64,000 nt of DNA from JALHVH01 sp963773685. Its GTDB lineage: Bacteria; Acidobacteriota; Aminicenantia; Aminicenantales; Saccharicenantaceae. Shown piece by piece: positions 8,455-16,816 of this stretch. The notes below the pieces were generated by a model that saw only the letters and a list, made by a program, of their open reading frames with translations, was not told the origin of the DNA and did not search any database. The DNA lies in assembly GCA_963773685.1 (NCBI GenBank), contig CAVZBY010000002.1, positions 186,001 through 250,000 on the forward strand, in the 5' to 3' direction. Each line of letters begins with the position of its first letter. Positions within the stretch are counted from its first letter, which is position 1. The translations under genes were made by a program, and so were the position numbers.

Positions 8455-9801
8455 ATGAGCTATGTTTCTCTGAGCGACAAGGACCGCCGGGAGATGCTCG
8501 AACGGATCGGCGTCGCCTCGACGGACGATCTGTTCTGCTGCATTCCCGAGGGCGTTCGCCTCACGGGGGATCTGGCGCTTCCCGAAGCGATGCCCGAGCC
8601 GGCGCTCGTCCGCCACATCGAGGGGATCGCGGGGGAGAACACCTACGCGAAGTATCTGTCGTTCCTCGGGGGCGGGGCGTACGACCATTTCATCCCTTCG
8701 GTCGTGGACAGCCTGAGCTCCCGGGGCGAGTTCGTCACCCCCTATACGCCCTATCAGCCCGAGGTGAGCCAGGGGACCCTCCAGGCCATCTTCGAGTACC
8801 AGACCCTCATCTGCCAGCTGACGGGCATGGACATCGCCAACGCGTCCCTCTATGACGGGGCGACGGGGGCGGCCGAGGCCGTCCTCATGGCGCACCGGCT
8901 GAAGAACCGGCCCAAGGTGCTCGTCGCCGCCAGCCTCCATCCGCAGTACAAGAGCGTCATCAGGACCTACATCCGGAACCTGGGGATCCGGGCGGAAGAA
9001 GTCCCTTACGACGCGACCGGGGCCGTCGACAAGGCCGCCCTGGCCCGGATGCTCGACGGGGAGACCGCGGCGCTGGTCCTCCAGTCGCCCAACTATTTCG
9101 GCGTATGCGAGGATGTCAAGGCCGCCGCCGGCGCCGCCCACGGCAGCCAGGCCCTCCTGGCCGTCGTCGTCGCCGAAGCCATGTCCCTCGGCCTTCTCGA
9201 GGCCCCGGGCAGGCTGGGCGCGGATATCGTCACCGGAGAGGGCCAGTCCTTCGGGATCCCGCTGAGCTTCGGCGGGCCCTATCTCGGATTCATGGCCTGC
9301 ATGAAGGATTTCGTCCGCCAGCTGCCCGGCCGCATCGCCGGCCAGACGACCGACGTCGACGGGAAGCGGGGCTTCGTCCTCACCCTGGCCACCCGGGAAC
9401 AGCACATCCGCCGGGAGAAGGCCACGTCCAACATCTGCTCGAACGAGGCCCACTGCGCCCTCCGGGCCACCATTTACCTGGAGGCCGTGGGCAAGCAGGG
9501 ACTCCGGGACCTGGCCTGGCAGAACGTCCAGAAGGCGGCCTACGCCGCAGACCGTCTGACGCGCATCCCGGGCGTCAAGCGTCGTTTCTCCGGACCTCAT
9601 TTCAACGAGTTCGTCCTGGAATTCCCGAAGGCCTGGGACGGGATCGACAGGGCCCTCCGGGCCAAGGGGATCCTGGCCGGGCTCGATGTCGGGGCGGACG
9701 TCCCGGGGCTCGAGAAGTGCGCCCTCGTCTGCGTCACGGAGCGGCACGGTAAGAGCGACATCGATAGACTGGCCGCGGCGCTCGAGGAGGTGCTCCGATG
9801 A
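8455..9801 (+). CDS. gcvPA: Glycine dehydrogenase (decarboxylating) subunit 1
   Basis: 448 aa. N-terminal half of the split P protein, as in many bacteria where GcvP is two polypeptides. Seen: FLGGGAYDHFIPSVV, TPYTPYQPEVSQGTLQAIFE, ASLYDGATGAAEAV and the conserved N-terminal half PLP-fold scaffold. Forms an A2B2 complex with GcvPB, decarboxylates glycine and loads GcvH. GAGAGGA ribosome site. The stop overlaps the gcvPB start by 4 bases (9798-9801). Confidence 0.96.
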   Translation: MSYVSLSDKDRREMLERIGVASTDDLFCCIPEGVRLTGDLALPEAMPEPALVRHIEGIAGENTYAKYLSFLGGGAYDHFIPSVVDSLSSRGEFVTPYTPYQPEVSQGTLQAIFEYQTLICQLTGMDIANASLYDGATGAAEAVLMAHRLKNRPKVLVAASLHPQYKSVIRTYIRNLGIRAEEVPYDATGAVDKAALARMLDGETAALVLQSPNYFGVCEDVKAAAGAAHGSQALLAVVVAEAMSLGLLEAPGRLGADIVTGEGQSFGIPLSFGGPYLGFMACMKDFVRQLPGRIAGQTTDVDGKRGFVLTLATREQHIRREKATSNICSNEAHCALRATIYLEAVGKQGLRDLAWQNVQKAAYAADRLTRIPGVKRRFSGPHFNEFVLEFPKAWDGIDRALRAKGILAGLDVGADVPGLEKCALVCVTERHGKSDIDRLAAALEEVLR

Positions 9802-11252
9802 TCCGCGAAATGCGCGAGCCGCTGGCGTTCGAGCTCAGCTCGGAGGGCAAGCGGGCCTTCCGGGCCGAGAAGCTCGATGTGCCCGAGCGGAAGGACGTCC
9901 TCGAGGGCGTTGCGGTCCGCGAGGCGATCGACGGCTTCCCGGAGCTCTCCGAGGTCGAGATCACCCGGCACTTCACCCGCCTGTCCCAGACGAACTACTG
10001 CGTGGACCTGGGATTCTACCCCCTGGGCTCCTGCACGATGAAGTACAATCCCAAGGTCAATGAGCGGCTGGCCGCCCTGCCGGGGTTCACCGGCGCCCAC
10101 CCCGGCGCTCCCGACGAGCTCGTCCAGGGGAACCTGCGCCTCCTCAAGCAGGTCGAGCGTCTCCTCGGCGAGATCGTCGGCATGGACGCGTTCACCCTCC
10201 AGCCCGCTGCCGGAGCCCACGGCGAGCTCACCGGCATGATGCTCATCCGGGCGGCCCTCGAGGCGCGCGGGAACGCCCGCAAGCACGTCCTCATCCCCGA
10301 CTCCGCCCACGGGACGAACCCGTCGAGCGCCCACATCTGCGGCTACGCGGTCAAGGAGATCAAGTCGAACGAGAAGGGGACCATCGACCTCGAGGACCTG
10401 GCCCGCATGGTCAATGAGGACACGGCCGCCCTGATGCTCACCAATCCCAATACGCTGGGCGTCTTCGAATCGGATATCTGCCGGATCGCCGAGATCGTCC
10501 ATTCCAAGGGGGCCTTCCTGTACATGGACGGGGCCAACATGAACGCCCTGACGGGCATCGCCCGGCCGGGCGACATGGGCGTCGACGTCCTCCACCTCAA
10601 TCTCCACAAGACGTTCTCGACCCCGCACGGCGGCGGCGGGCCCGGCTCGGGCCCCGTCGGCGTGAAGAAGGAGCTCGAGCCCTTCCTCCCGGTCCCGGTC
10701 ATCGAGGAAAAGGACGGCCGGTTCGCCCTGGTCGGGGCGAGGCCCGGGTCCATCGGCCGGATGCGCAGCTTCCACGGGAACTACCTCATCATCGTCCGCG
10801 CCCTGGCCTACATCCTCAACCTGGGCCCCGGAGGGGTCCGGGAGATCGCCGAGACCGCGGTCCTCAACGCCAACTACATCCGCAAGAGCCTGGAAAGCGA
10901 TTATCATCTGAAGTACGCGACCGCGACCCTCCACGAGTGCGTCTTCTCCGACAAGTATCAGAAGGAGCACGGGGTCTCGAACCTCGACATCGCCAAGCGG
11001 CTCATCGACATGGGCATGCATCCGCCGACGATGTCGTTCCCGCTCATCGTCCACGGCGCCCTGATGATCGAGCCCACCGAGACGGAGAGCAAGCGGGACC
11101 TGGACCGGTTCATCGAGGCCATGAAGGCTATCGCCAAGGAGGCCGTCGAGGACCCCGAGGTCCTGCATGCCGCGCCGCACGCCACGTATGTCCGCCGATT
11201 GGACGAGACCGCGGCCGCCCGCACGCCCGTCCTGAAGTGGGAAAAGAAATAG
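9798..11252 (+). CDS. gcvPB: Glycine dehydrogenase (decarboxylating) subunit 2, PLP-binding
   Basis: 484 aa. C-terminal half of the split P protein. PLP Schiff-base lysine is Lys271 in HLNLHKTFSTPHGGGGPG, followed by the glycine-rich loop. Also GSCTMKYNPK near 78-86 and DSAHGTNPSSAHICG near 168-182. Overlaps gcvPA by 4 bases and is followed without a gap by glyQ: TAG ends at 11252 and ATG begins at 11253. Translational coupling along the operon is likely. Confidence 0.97.
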   Translation: MIREMREPLAFELSSEGKRAFRAEKLDVPERKDVLEGVAVREAIDGFPELSEVEITRHFTRLSQTNYCVDLGFYPLGSCTMKYNPKVNERLAALPGFTGAHPGAPDELVQGNLRLLKQVERLLGEIVGMDAFTLQPAAGAHGELTGMMLIRAALEARGNARKHVLIPDSAHGTNPSSAHICGYAVKEIKSNEKGTIDLEDLARMVNEDTAALMLTNPNTLGVFESDICRIAEIVHSKGAFLYMDGANMNALTGIARPGDMGVDVLHLNLHKTFSTPHGGGGPGSGPVGVKKELEPFLPVPVIEEKDGRFALVGARPGSIGRMRSFHGNYLIIVRALAYILNLGPGGVREIAETAVLNANYIRKSLESDYHLKYATATLHECVFSDKYQKEHGVSNLDIAKRLIDMGMHPPTMSFPLIVHGALMIEPTETESKRDLDRFIEAMKAIAKEAVEDPEVLHAAPHATYVRRLDETAAARTPVLKWEKK

Positions 11253-12101
11253 ATGGCCCTCCAGGACCTGATCCTGAAGCTCCAGACCTTCTGGGCGGGG
11301 GAGGGATGCTACCTCGCCCCGACCTACGACATGGAGGTGGGCGCGGGGACCATGACTCCGGACACGTTCTTCCGGGTCCTGGGAAAGAAGCCGTGGAACG
11401 TCGCCTACGTCCAACCGGCGCGCCGGCCGACCGACGGCCGGTACGGAGAGAACCCCCACCGCGTCCAGAAGCACCACCAGTTCCAGGTCATCATGAAGCC
11501 CGCCCCGGCGGACATCCAGGCGATGTACGTCCGGAGCCTCTCGGCCCTCGGCATCGAGCTCCGGGACCATGATCTGCGCTTCGACGAGGACGACTGGGAG
11601 TCGCCGACGATCGGCGCCTGGGGCGTCGGCTGGCAGGTCATGCTCGACGGGCTGGAGATATCCCAGTTCACCTACTTTCAACAGGCCGGGGGCATCGAGC
11701 TCGCCCCGGTCCCGGTCGAGATCACCTACGGGCTGGAGCGCCTGGAGATGTTCCTGGAGCAGAAGGACGACATCTACGACCTCGACTGGTCCAAGGACGT
11801 GACCTATCGCGACCTGAGGCTCGTCGAGGAGAAGGAGTTCTCCGAGTACAATTTCCAGGCGGCCGACACGGCTCTGCTCCGGAGCTCGTTCCAGTCCTCG
11901 GAGAAGGAAGCCGCCGCGCTTGCCGCGAAGGGCCTCCTTCTGCCCGCCTACGACCAGTGCCTGAAATGCTCCCATCTCTTCAACCTCCTCGACGCCCGGG
12001 GGGCCATCAGCGTCACCGAGCGGGTCAAGATGATCGGGCGCATCCGGTCCCGGGTCAACGAAATCGCCCGGCGGTTCGCGGAATCGGGAAGGGGAGATTG
12101 A
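11253..12101 (+). CDS. glyQ: Glycyl-tRNA synthetase alpha subunit
   Basis: 282 aa. Catalytic subunit of the bacterial alpha2beta2 class II GlyRS. Seen: LQDLILKLQTFWAGEGCYLA, AYVQPARRPTDGRYGENPHR and LEISQFTYFQQAGGIEL, all typical of GlyQ. The ATG follows the gcvPB stop directly, so it shares the gcv transcript. Its TGA overlaps the glyS ATG by one base (TGATG at 12099). Confidence 0.97.
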   Translation: MALQDLILKLQTFWAGEGCYLAPTYDMEVGAGTMTPDTFFRVLGKKPWNVAYVQPARRPTDGRYGENPHRVQKHHQFQVIMKPAPADIQAMYVRSLSALGIELRDHDLRFDEDDWESPTIGAWGVGWQVMLDGLEISQFTYFQQAGGIELAPVPVEITYGLERLEMFLEQKDDIYDLDWSKDVTYRDLRLVEEKEFSEYNFQAADTALLRSSFQSSEKEAAALAAKGLLLPAYDQCLKCSHLFNLLDARGAISVTERVKMIGRIRSRVNEIARRFAESGRGD

Positions 12102-14191
12102 TGGAATTCCTGCTGGAGATCCGCACCGAGGAACTGCCCGCTTCCCACGTCCGTTCGGCCCTGGAACAGCTGGACGCGAGGTTCCGGGCCGAGCTTGGAT
12201 CGGCCGGGATCGCCGTCCGGGCGCTCGCGACGACCGGCACGTGCCGGAGGCTCGTCGTTACGGCCGACCTTGCCGCGGGCCAGGAAGACGCCGGCGTCGT
12301 CGTCACCGGGCCGCCCAAGGCCGTGGCCATCCTGCCCGACGGGAGCTACTCTCCGGCCGCCCTCGGCTTCGCGAGGGCCCGGAACATTCCGGTCGAGGCC
12401 CTCGAGATCGTGGTAACCCCGCGGGGGGAATATCTCGGGACGAGGAGCATCCGGAAGGGGAGATCGGCGGCGGAGGTCCTGACAGGGGCCATTCCCGGGA
12501 TCATCGCCTCCTTGTCGTTCCCGAGGACCATGCGCTGGAGGGACAGCCCGTTCAAGTTCTCCCGACCCATCAAGGGGCTTCTCGTCCTCTGCGACGGAAA
12601 GGTCCTTCCGGTCGCGTTCGAAGGCCTCACCGCCTCCGATGCGACCGTCGGCCACCCCGTCTTCGGCCCGGATGTTTTCGCGGTCACGGGCATCGCCCAA
12701 TACCGGGAGCGCTTGCGGCAGGCCTTCGTGATCGTCGATTTCGAAGAGAGGCGGAAGGCCATCCTCTCCCAGATCGAGGAGAGGCTGGCGCCCCTCGAGG
12801 CCCGGATCTACGCCGACGACGAGCTCCTGGAGCGGCTGGCCTACAACGTGGAATGGCCGTTCGTCTTCCGGGGATCGTTCCCCGACCGCTATCTGGACCT
12901 GCCCATCGAAGTCCTGGCCACGGCGATGCGCGAGGGCCAGATGCTCTTCTCGGTCGTCAGGGACAAGAAACAGGTCCCCCTTTTCCTCGGGGTCGCCGAC
13001 GTCCCCGGAGACGCCAAGGGGCTGATCGCCGCGGGCAACGAGCGCGTCCTCAAGGCGCGCCTCGAGGACGCCCGGTTCTTCTGGGCGCAGGATATCCGGA
13101 AACCTCTGGCCGAAAGGGCGGCCGGGCTGAAGAACGTCGTCTACCAGGAAAAGCTCGGGAGCTACGAGGACAAGGTCCAGCGGACGAAGAAGATCGCCGG
13201 CTATCTCTGCGACAGGACGGATTCCGCGAAGATCAGGAAAGAGACCGTCGAGGCGGCCGGGCTGTGCAAGGCCGACCTCCTGACCGACATGGTCCGCGAA
13301 TTCCCCTCGCTCCAGGGGAAGATGGGCGGGCTCTACGCGAAGGCGGAGGGATACCCTGCCGCCGTCCACCAGGCCATCTACGAACACTATCGCCCGGCGA
13401 GCCTGGAGGACGAGCCGCCGTCGTCGATGACCGGGGCCCTGGTCTCCCTGGCCGACAAGATGGACTCGATCGTCGGGGCCCTCGGCGTCGGCCTCCAGGC
13501 GTCGGGCTCGAGCGACCCGTTCGGCCTGCGCCGGAACGCCCACGGCGTCTGCGCCATCATCATCGAAAAGCGGATCGATCTGTCGTTCGTGCGCCTCGTC
13601 GACAAGGTCCTCTCGGTCCTCGGAGACAAGCTCCTCGGGCCCCGGGCCGAGGTCAAGGCCGCCTGCCTGGAGTTCTTCGAGGGAAGGCTCCGCTATATCT
13701 TCGAGAAGCGGGGCTTCCGGTACGACCTCGTCGAAGCCGCCCTCGGGCCCGGCATCGACCGGATCGCCCACACCTCCCGCCGCGTCAAAGCCCTCGACGG
13801 CCTCAGGTCGAGCCCGGACTTCGAGCCGTTCATTCTCATGGCCAAGCGGATCAACAACATCCTCAAGGAGGCTCCGGCCTGCCGGCTCGATCCCGATCTC
13901 TTCGTCGAGAAGGAGGAGCGGGACCTCCACGCCTCCTTCGTCGTCATCCGGGACAACGCCGGGCCGATGATCGAAAAGGGGGATTTTGCCCGCGCCCAGA
14001 GCATCATTCTCAGGCTCCGGCCGTCGCTCAACGCCTTCTTCGACAAGGTCCTCGTCATGGCCGAGGACAAGAAGGTCCGTCAGAACCGGCTGGGGCTCCT
14101 CCAGGCCATCCGCAAGCTCCTCCTCGAGATCGCGGACTACTCCCGCGTCGTGGTCGAAGGGGAGAAGGCGGGGAAGCCGAATTCCCGCTAG
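12101..14191 (+). CDS. glyS: Glycyl-tRNA synthetase beta subunit
   Basis: 696 aa. Binds tRNA-Gly and supports the alpha subunit. I place the start at 12101 (MEFLLEIRTEELPASHV, the conserved GlyS N-terminus) in a one-base overlap with the glyQ stop; an in-frame extension back to 11957 lies inside glyQ and is not supported. The HD-like region and C-terminal DALR-type domain (DLFVEKEERDLHASF onward) are present. Last gene of the operon; its end overlaps the convergent PilZ gene by 4 bases. Confidence 0.96.
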   Translation: MEFLLEIRTEELPASHVRSALEQLDARFRAELGSAGIAVRALATTGTCRRLVVTADLAAGQEDAGVVVTGPPKAVAILPDGSYSPAALGFARARNIPVEALEIVVTPRGEYLGTRSIRKGRSAAEVLTGAIPGIIASLSFPRTMRWRDSPFKFSRPIKGLLVLCDGKVLPVAFEGLTASDATVGHPVFGPDVFAVTGIAQYRERLRQAFVIVDFEERRKAILSQIEERLAPLEARIYADDELLERLAYNVEWPFVFRGSFPDRYLDLPIEVLATAMREGQMLFSVVRDKKQVPLFLGVADVPGDAKGLIAAGNERVLKARLEDARFFWAQDIRKPLAERAAGLKNVVYQEKLGSYEDKVQRTKKIAGYLCDRTDSAKIRKETVEAAGLCKADLLTDMVREFPSLQGKMGGLYAKAEGYPAAVHQAIYEHYRPASLEDEPPSSMTGALVSLADKMDSIVGALGVGLQASGSSDPFGLRRNAHGVCAIIIEKRIDLSFVRLVDKVLSVLGDKLLGPRAEVKAACLEFFEGRLRYIFEKRGFRYDLVEAALGPGIDRIAHTSRRVKALDGLRSSPDFEPFILMAKRINNILKEAPACRLDPDLFVEKEERDLHASFVVIRDNAGPMIEKGDFARAQSIILRLRPSLNAFFDKVLVMAEDKKVRQNRLGLLQAIRKLLLEIADYSRVVVEGEKAGKPNSR

Positions 14192-14622
14192 ATACGGAAC
14201 TCGCTTTTGTTCCCGGAGCCGCTCTCGTCGCCGGGCTCGATGAACTTCTGTTCCAGGGCGATGATCTTGACCAGGGCGCCGGGATAGTTCTGGCCCTTCT
14301 TTTCCCCGTAGGCGTTGAACTGGACGCCGGCCTGGTACTTGTAGCTCTTCCCGGGATTGAACGAGGACCAGCGGACGTGCCCCTTGAGGTTGAGAGGGAT
14401 GCGTTCCCCGGGGATGGAAACCTGGAGGAGGACCCGGGACTTGAACTTGAGAGGCTTCTGGGTCAGGAAGCGGACGCCGCCGCGGCTCAGGTCGAGGACG
14501 GGACAGAATTCCTGCTCGAACCCCTTCATGGGGAAGAACCGCCGTTCCCTCTGGAAGGAGACCGTCGCTCCGGGGATCTTAAAGCGTTGGCAAAGGCGTC
14601 TCTCAATCCCCTTATCGGACAT
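14188..14622 (-). CDS. PilZ domain protein (c-di-GMP binding motifs intact)
   Basis: 144 aa. A single PilZ domain with both nucleotide-binding motifs: RLCQR (RxxxR, near residue 9) and DLSRGG (DxSxxG, near 44). Such proteins bind c-di-GMP and act on motility, exopolysaccharide or pilus machinery. No fused output domain, so its partner is unknown. Related PilZ genes lie at 35-37 kb. Separated from the upstream minus-strand gene by 63 bases. Confidence 0.85.
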   Translation of the reverse strand: MSDKGIERRLCQRFKIPGATVSFQRERRFFPMKGFEQEFCPVLDLSRGGVRFLTQKPLKFKSRVLLQVSIPGERIPLNLKGHVRWSSFNPGKSYKYQAGVQFNAYGEKKGQNYPGALVKIIALEQKFIEPGDESGSGNKSEFRI

Positions 14623-14685
14623 CTAGAACCTCCCGTCTCATAGAACCTCGCCTCTCGAGAACATACATCAATCGGACGGGGGCTG

Positions 14686-15783
14686 TCAAAGAGTTCTTGA
14701 ACGCCTTTCCCCGGCGAGGGTCCCGTTCGCGGCCGAGACGGAGACGGACGCCTTGTACCGGACCTCGGCCCCGGCCGGGCCGGGACGGGTGAAGGCGAAC
14801 CCGATGGCCTGGGTCCTCCGGTAGGACGGGGGCGAGACGGAGGCCTCTTTCCGTTTCTTCCCGATGCCCCTGATGGCATCGAGCGCCAGGGCGACGGCAT
14901 CGAGGATGGAGACCTGGTTGAGCTGGGGGCTGTCCTTCCGAGGGGCCATGTACGGCTTGGTCCCCCAGGGGGACGGCCCGGGGATGGGGATCTTCAGCGG
15001 GGAGGGCTTGGAGGAGAGCCTCTTGCTGGTGAGGATGAGCTTGTCGCCCACGTACAGGGAGACCTCGCCTTCTACGGCGCGGGGAGCGGGGGAGGAGGGA
15101 CGCGCGTAGGCACGCTCGGCTTCCACGGGCGGAAACGTGAATGCGGGCGTCGACTGCACGTCGACCTTGACCGAGATGCGTTTCCTGACGACGAGGCCCT
15201 CGATTCTGAGGTCAAGGTCGAAGGCGATCTCTCCGGTCCGGTCGTATCCCGAGAACGGCAGGCGGAGGATATGGAAGCCTCCCTGCCAGAGGCCTCCGGC
15301 GAGGGTGCCGCCTTCGCCCGAAACGCGGTAATACGCTTCGTTCAGGAGGTCGAGGCCGATCTCGAGCCGGGCGGGCGGGGCGGCATCGGATTCTCCGATC
15401 CTTTCGAGGAGCACGAACCCCGAGGCCAGAGGATATGCGGTCTTCCAGTTCCCCCAGTAGAGCATGAATTCCCGGCCCAAGGCGTCGTCCAGGAAATCGA
15501 AAGCCGGCTCGACATCCCCGTAGGTCTCGAAACAGGTGACGACGCGCCCGAGCGCTTCGCGTGAATCGCCGGATTTGGAAGCGAGGAATGCGAGGAGCTC
15601 GGCCGCGGTCGGCTTGTCCTGGGGATCGAGCCCGTCGAAGCCCTCGGCGAGATAAGCCCTCGCTCCGGCAAAATCACGTCCCGGCGGGTCGAGGAGCGTT
15701 CGGACATCGCTCTTCCAGTCCGCGGATACGGCCGTCGCCGAAAGGAGAACGGCGAGAAATGGGGCGGCGGCTCTTTTAATCAT
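14686..15783 (-). CDS. Exported protein of unknown function
   Basis: 365 aa. Signal peptide at 1-21 (MIKRAAAPFLAVLLSATAVS). The rest is soluble and mixed alpha/beta. An early segment reads like a short helical-repeat region (AAELLAFLASKSGDSREALGRV), followed by beta-rich sequence with GLWQGGFHILRLPFSGYDRT. I recognise no family. Its start overlaps the end of the TonB-like gene by 8 bases, so the two are co-transcribed and probably act together in the periplasm. Confidence 0.6.
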   Translation of the reverse strand: MIKRAAAPFLAVLLSATAVSADWKSDVRTLLDPPGRDFAGARAYLAEGFDGLDPQDKPTAAELLAFLASKSGDSREALGRVVTCFETYGDVEPAFDFLDDALGREFMLYWGNWKTAYPLASGFVLLERIGESDAAPPARLEIGLDLLNEAYYRVSGEGGTLAGGLWQGGFHILRLPFSGYDRTGEIAFDLDLRIEGLVVRKRISVKVDVQSTPAFTFPPVEAERAYARPSSPAPRAVEGEVSLYVGDKLILTSKRLSSKPSPLKIPIPGPSPWGTKPYMAPRKDSPQLNQVSILDAVALALDAIRGIGKKRKEASVSPPSYRRTQAIGFAFTRPGPAGAEVRYKASVSVSAANGTLAGERRSRTL

Positions 15784-16726
15784 GGTAGGCGAAAACGAAT
15801 ACGGCGGGGAGGTTCGAAGCCGGGAAATCGTCCGGCAGGGCCGGCAGGGGCTCGCTCGCCCTCAAGGCGGCCGCCGCCGCGGCATTGAAGATCTCGAGGT
15901 CGGCAAGATCGGTCACTTCGAAAGCGGAGAACGCGCCGTTCTTTTCGATCGTGACGGCGATCCGGACCTCGCTCCTTCCGGTCACGTTCGGCCCCGAAGG
16001 GATCGACCAACTTGTCTGGACGCGCTCGATGACCTTTGCGGCCCAGGGGGAGATGTCATATCCCGGGGACTGGAAAATGGCGCTCGCCCTTTGGCTTCCT
16101 CCCGTCCCTCCTCCTCCGGTCCCCGAACCGCGGCTTCCGCGGCGGGAGGAAGCGAGCCCCGGGAGGGTGTATCTCCTGAAGGACCGTCCGCTCGGGACGC
16201 CCCCCTCAAAACCCATGGGCGCATCCTGGACGTGATCGGGAATCGCGAGAAGGTTTATCCGCAGCCTTCCATCCTCCTCTTCCTCGGGATATCGGGAGCT
16301 CAGGGCGAAACTGCCGATCCGGGATTCTCCCGCGGCGGGCGGAGCTCCGGGGACGTTTTTCATAAGGTTTTCCGGGACAAGCCCGGAGCCTCGGCCGGCG
16401 TTACCTCCTTTGGGAGCGCCGGAGGGCTCTCCCGGAGGCTCGGCCGGCCGCCTTTCCTGAGAAGCCGTCCCTGGCTCGAAGACCCCCGGCGACGGATGGG
16501 TCCGGATGTAGTCTTCGATGCGTCCGGGGAGGACCATCGGGACGGGAGGGGCGAGCCGGACGTTACGGACCTCCTCGCCGAATGGCAGGATCTTGATGGT
16601 CATCCGGGCGTGATAGAGGCCGAGGACCAGGAGGGCGTGGAAGGCCAGCGAAACGGCGAGGATCGCCGCCCGCTTCTTATGTAAAGGACCGCGGTCCTTC
16701 TCTTCGGGTAAGAATCCGTCTCTCAA
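15776..16726 (-). CDS. TonB-like energy-transducing protein
   Basis: 316 aa. One N-terminal membrane helix (about 20-38, AILAVSLAFHALLVLGLY), a long Pro/Gly/Ser-rich periplasmic spacer, and a C-terminal domain (about 225-316, WAAKVIERVQTSWSIPSG to FVFAYHD) resembling TonB_C. Links the inner membrane to outer-membrane transport or secretion. The open frame begins at TTG 16726 with AAGG upstream. An ATG at 16733 is one base out of frame across a TTTT run, so either TTG is used or there is a one-base error here. It has its own promoter at 16746-16774. No ExbBD in the window. Confidence 0.7.
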   Translation of the reverse strand: MRDGFLPEEKDRGPLHKKRAAILAVSLAFHALLVLGLYHARMTIKILPFGEEVRNVRLAPPVPMVLPGRIEDYIRTHPSPGVFEPGTASQERRPAEPPGEPSGAPKGGNAGRGSGLVPENLMKNVPGAPPAAGESRIGSFALSSRYPEEEEDGRLRINLLAIPDHVQDAPMGFEGGVPSGRSFRRYTLPGLASSRRGSRGSGTGGGGTGGSQRASAIFQSPGYDISPWAAKVIERVQTSWSIPSGPNVTGRSEVRIAVTIEKNGAFSAFEVTDLADLEIFNAAAAAALRASEPLPALPDDFPASNLPAVFVFAYHD

Positions 16727-16745
16727 AACTCATACCTTCTTGACT

Positions 16746-16774
16746 ATTATATAGAAATGCTTCCGCCCGGACAA
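16746..16774 (-). promoter_or_regulatory. Promoter for the TonB-like gene (TTGTCC-17-TATAAT)
   Basis: Minus strand: -35 TTGTCC (16774-16769), 17-base spacer, -10 TATAAT (16751-16746). The TonB-like start codon lies about 20 bases further on. Confidence 0.6.
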
Positions 16775-16816
16775 AGTTGCAGGGACCGGATGGCCGCGGC
16801 CGATTCCCCTCCGGGG

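Noticed and set aside
8293..12000. Long open frames on the minus strand opposite gcvPA, gcvPB and glyQ
   Set aside because: Antisense frames stay open by codon bias in GC-rich DNA. The plus-strand proteins match known families along their full length; the antisense ones match nothing and have Arg/Gly/Asp-rich composition.
11957..12100. Earlier start for glyS inside glyQ
   Set aside because: The extra residues are out of family; MEFLLEIRTEELP at 12101 is the conserved GlyS N-terminus and couples to the glyQ stop.
16677..16733. Eighteen-codon ORF from ATG 16733 (MSFERRILTRR)
   Set aside because: It ends quickly and lies out of frame with the TonB-like gene by one base across TTTT; more likely a mis-framed start of that gene than a peptide.
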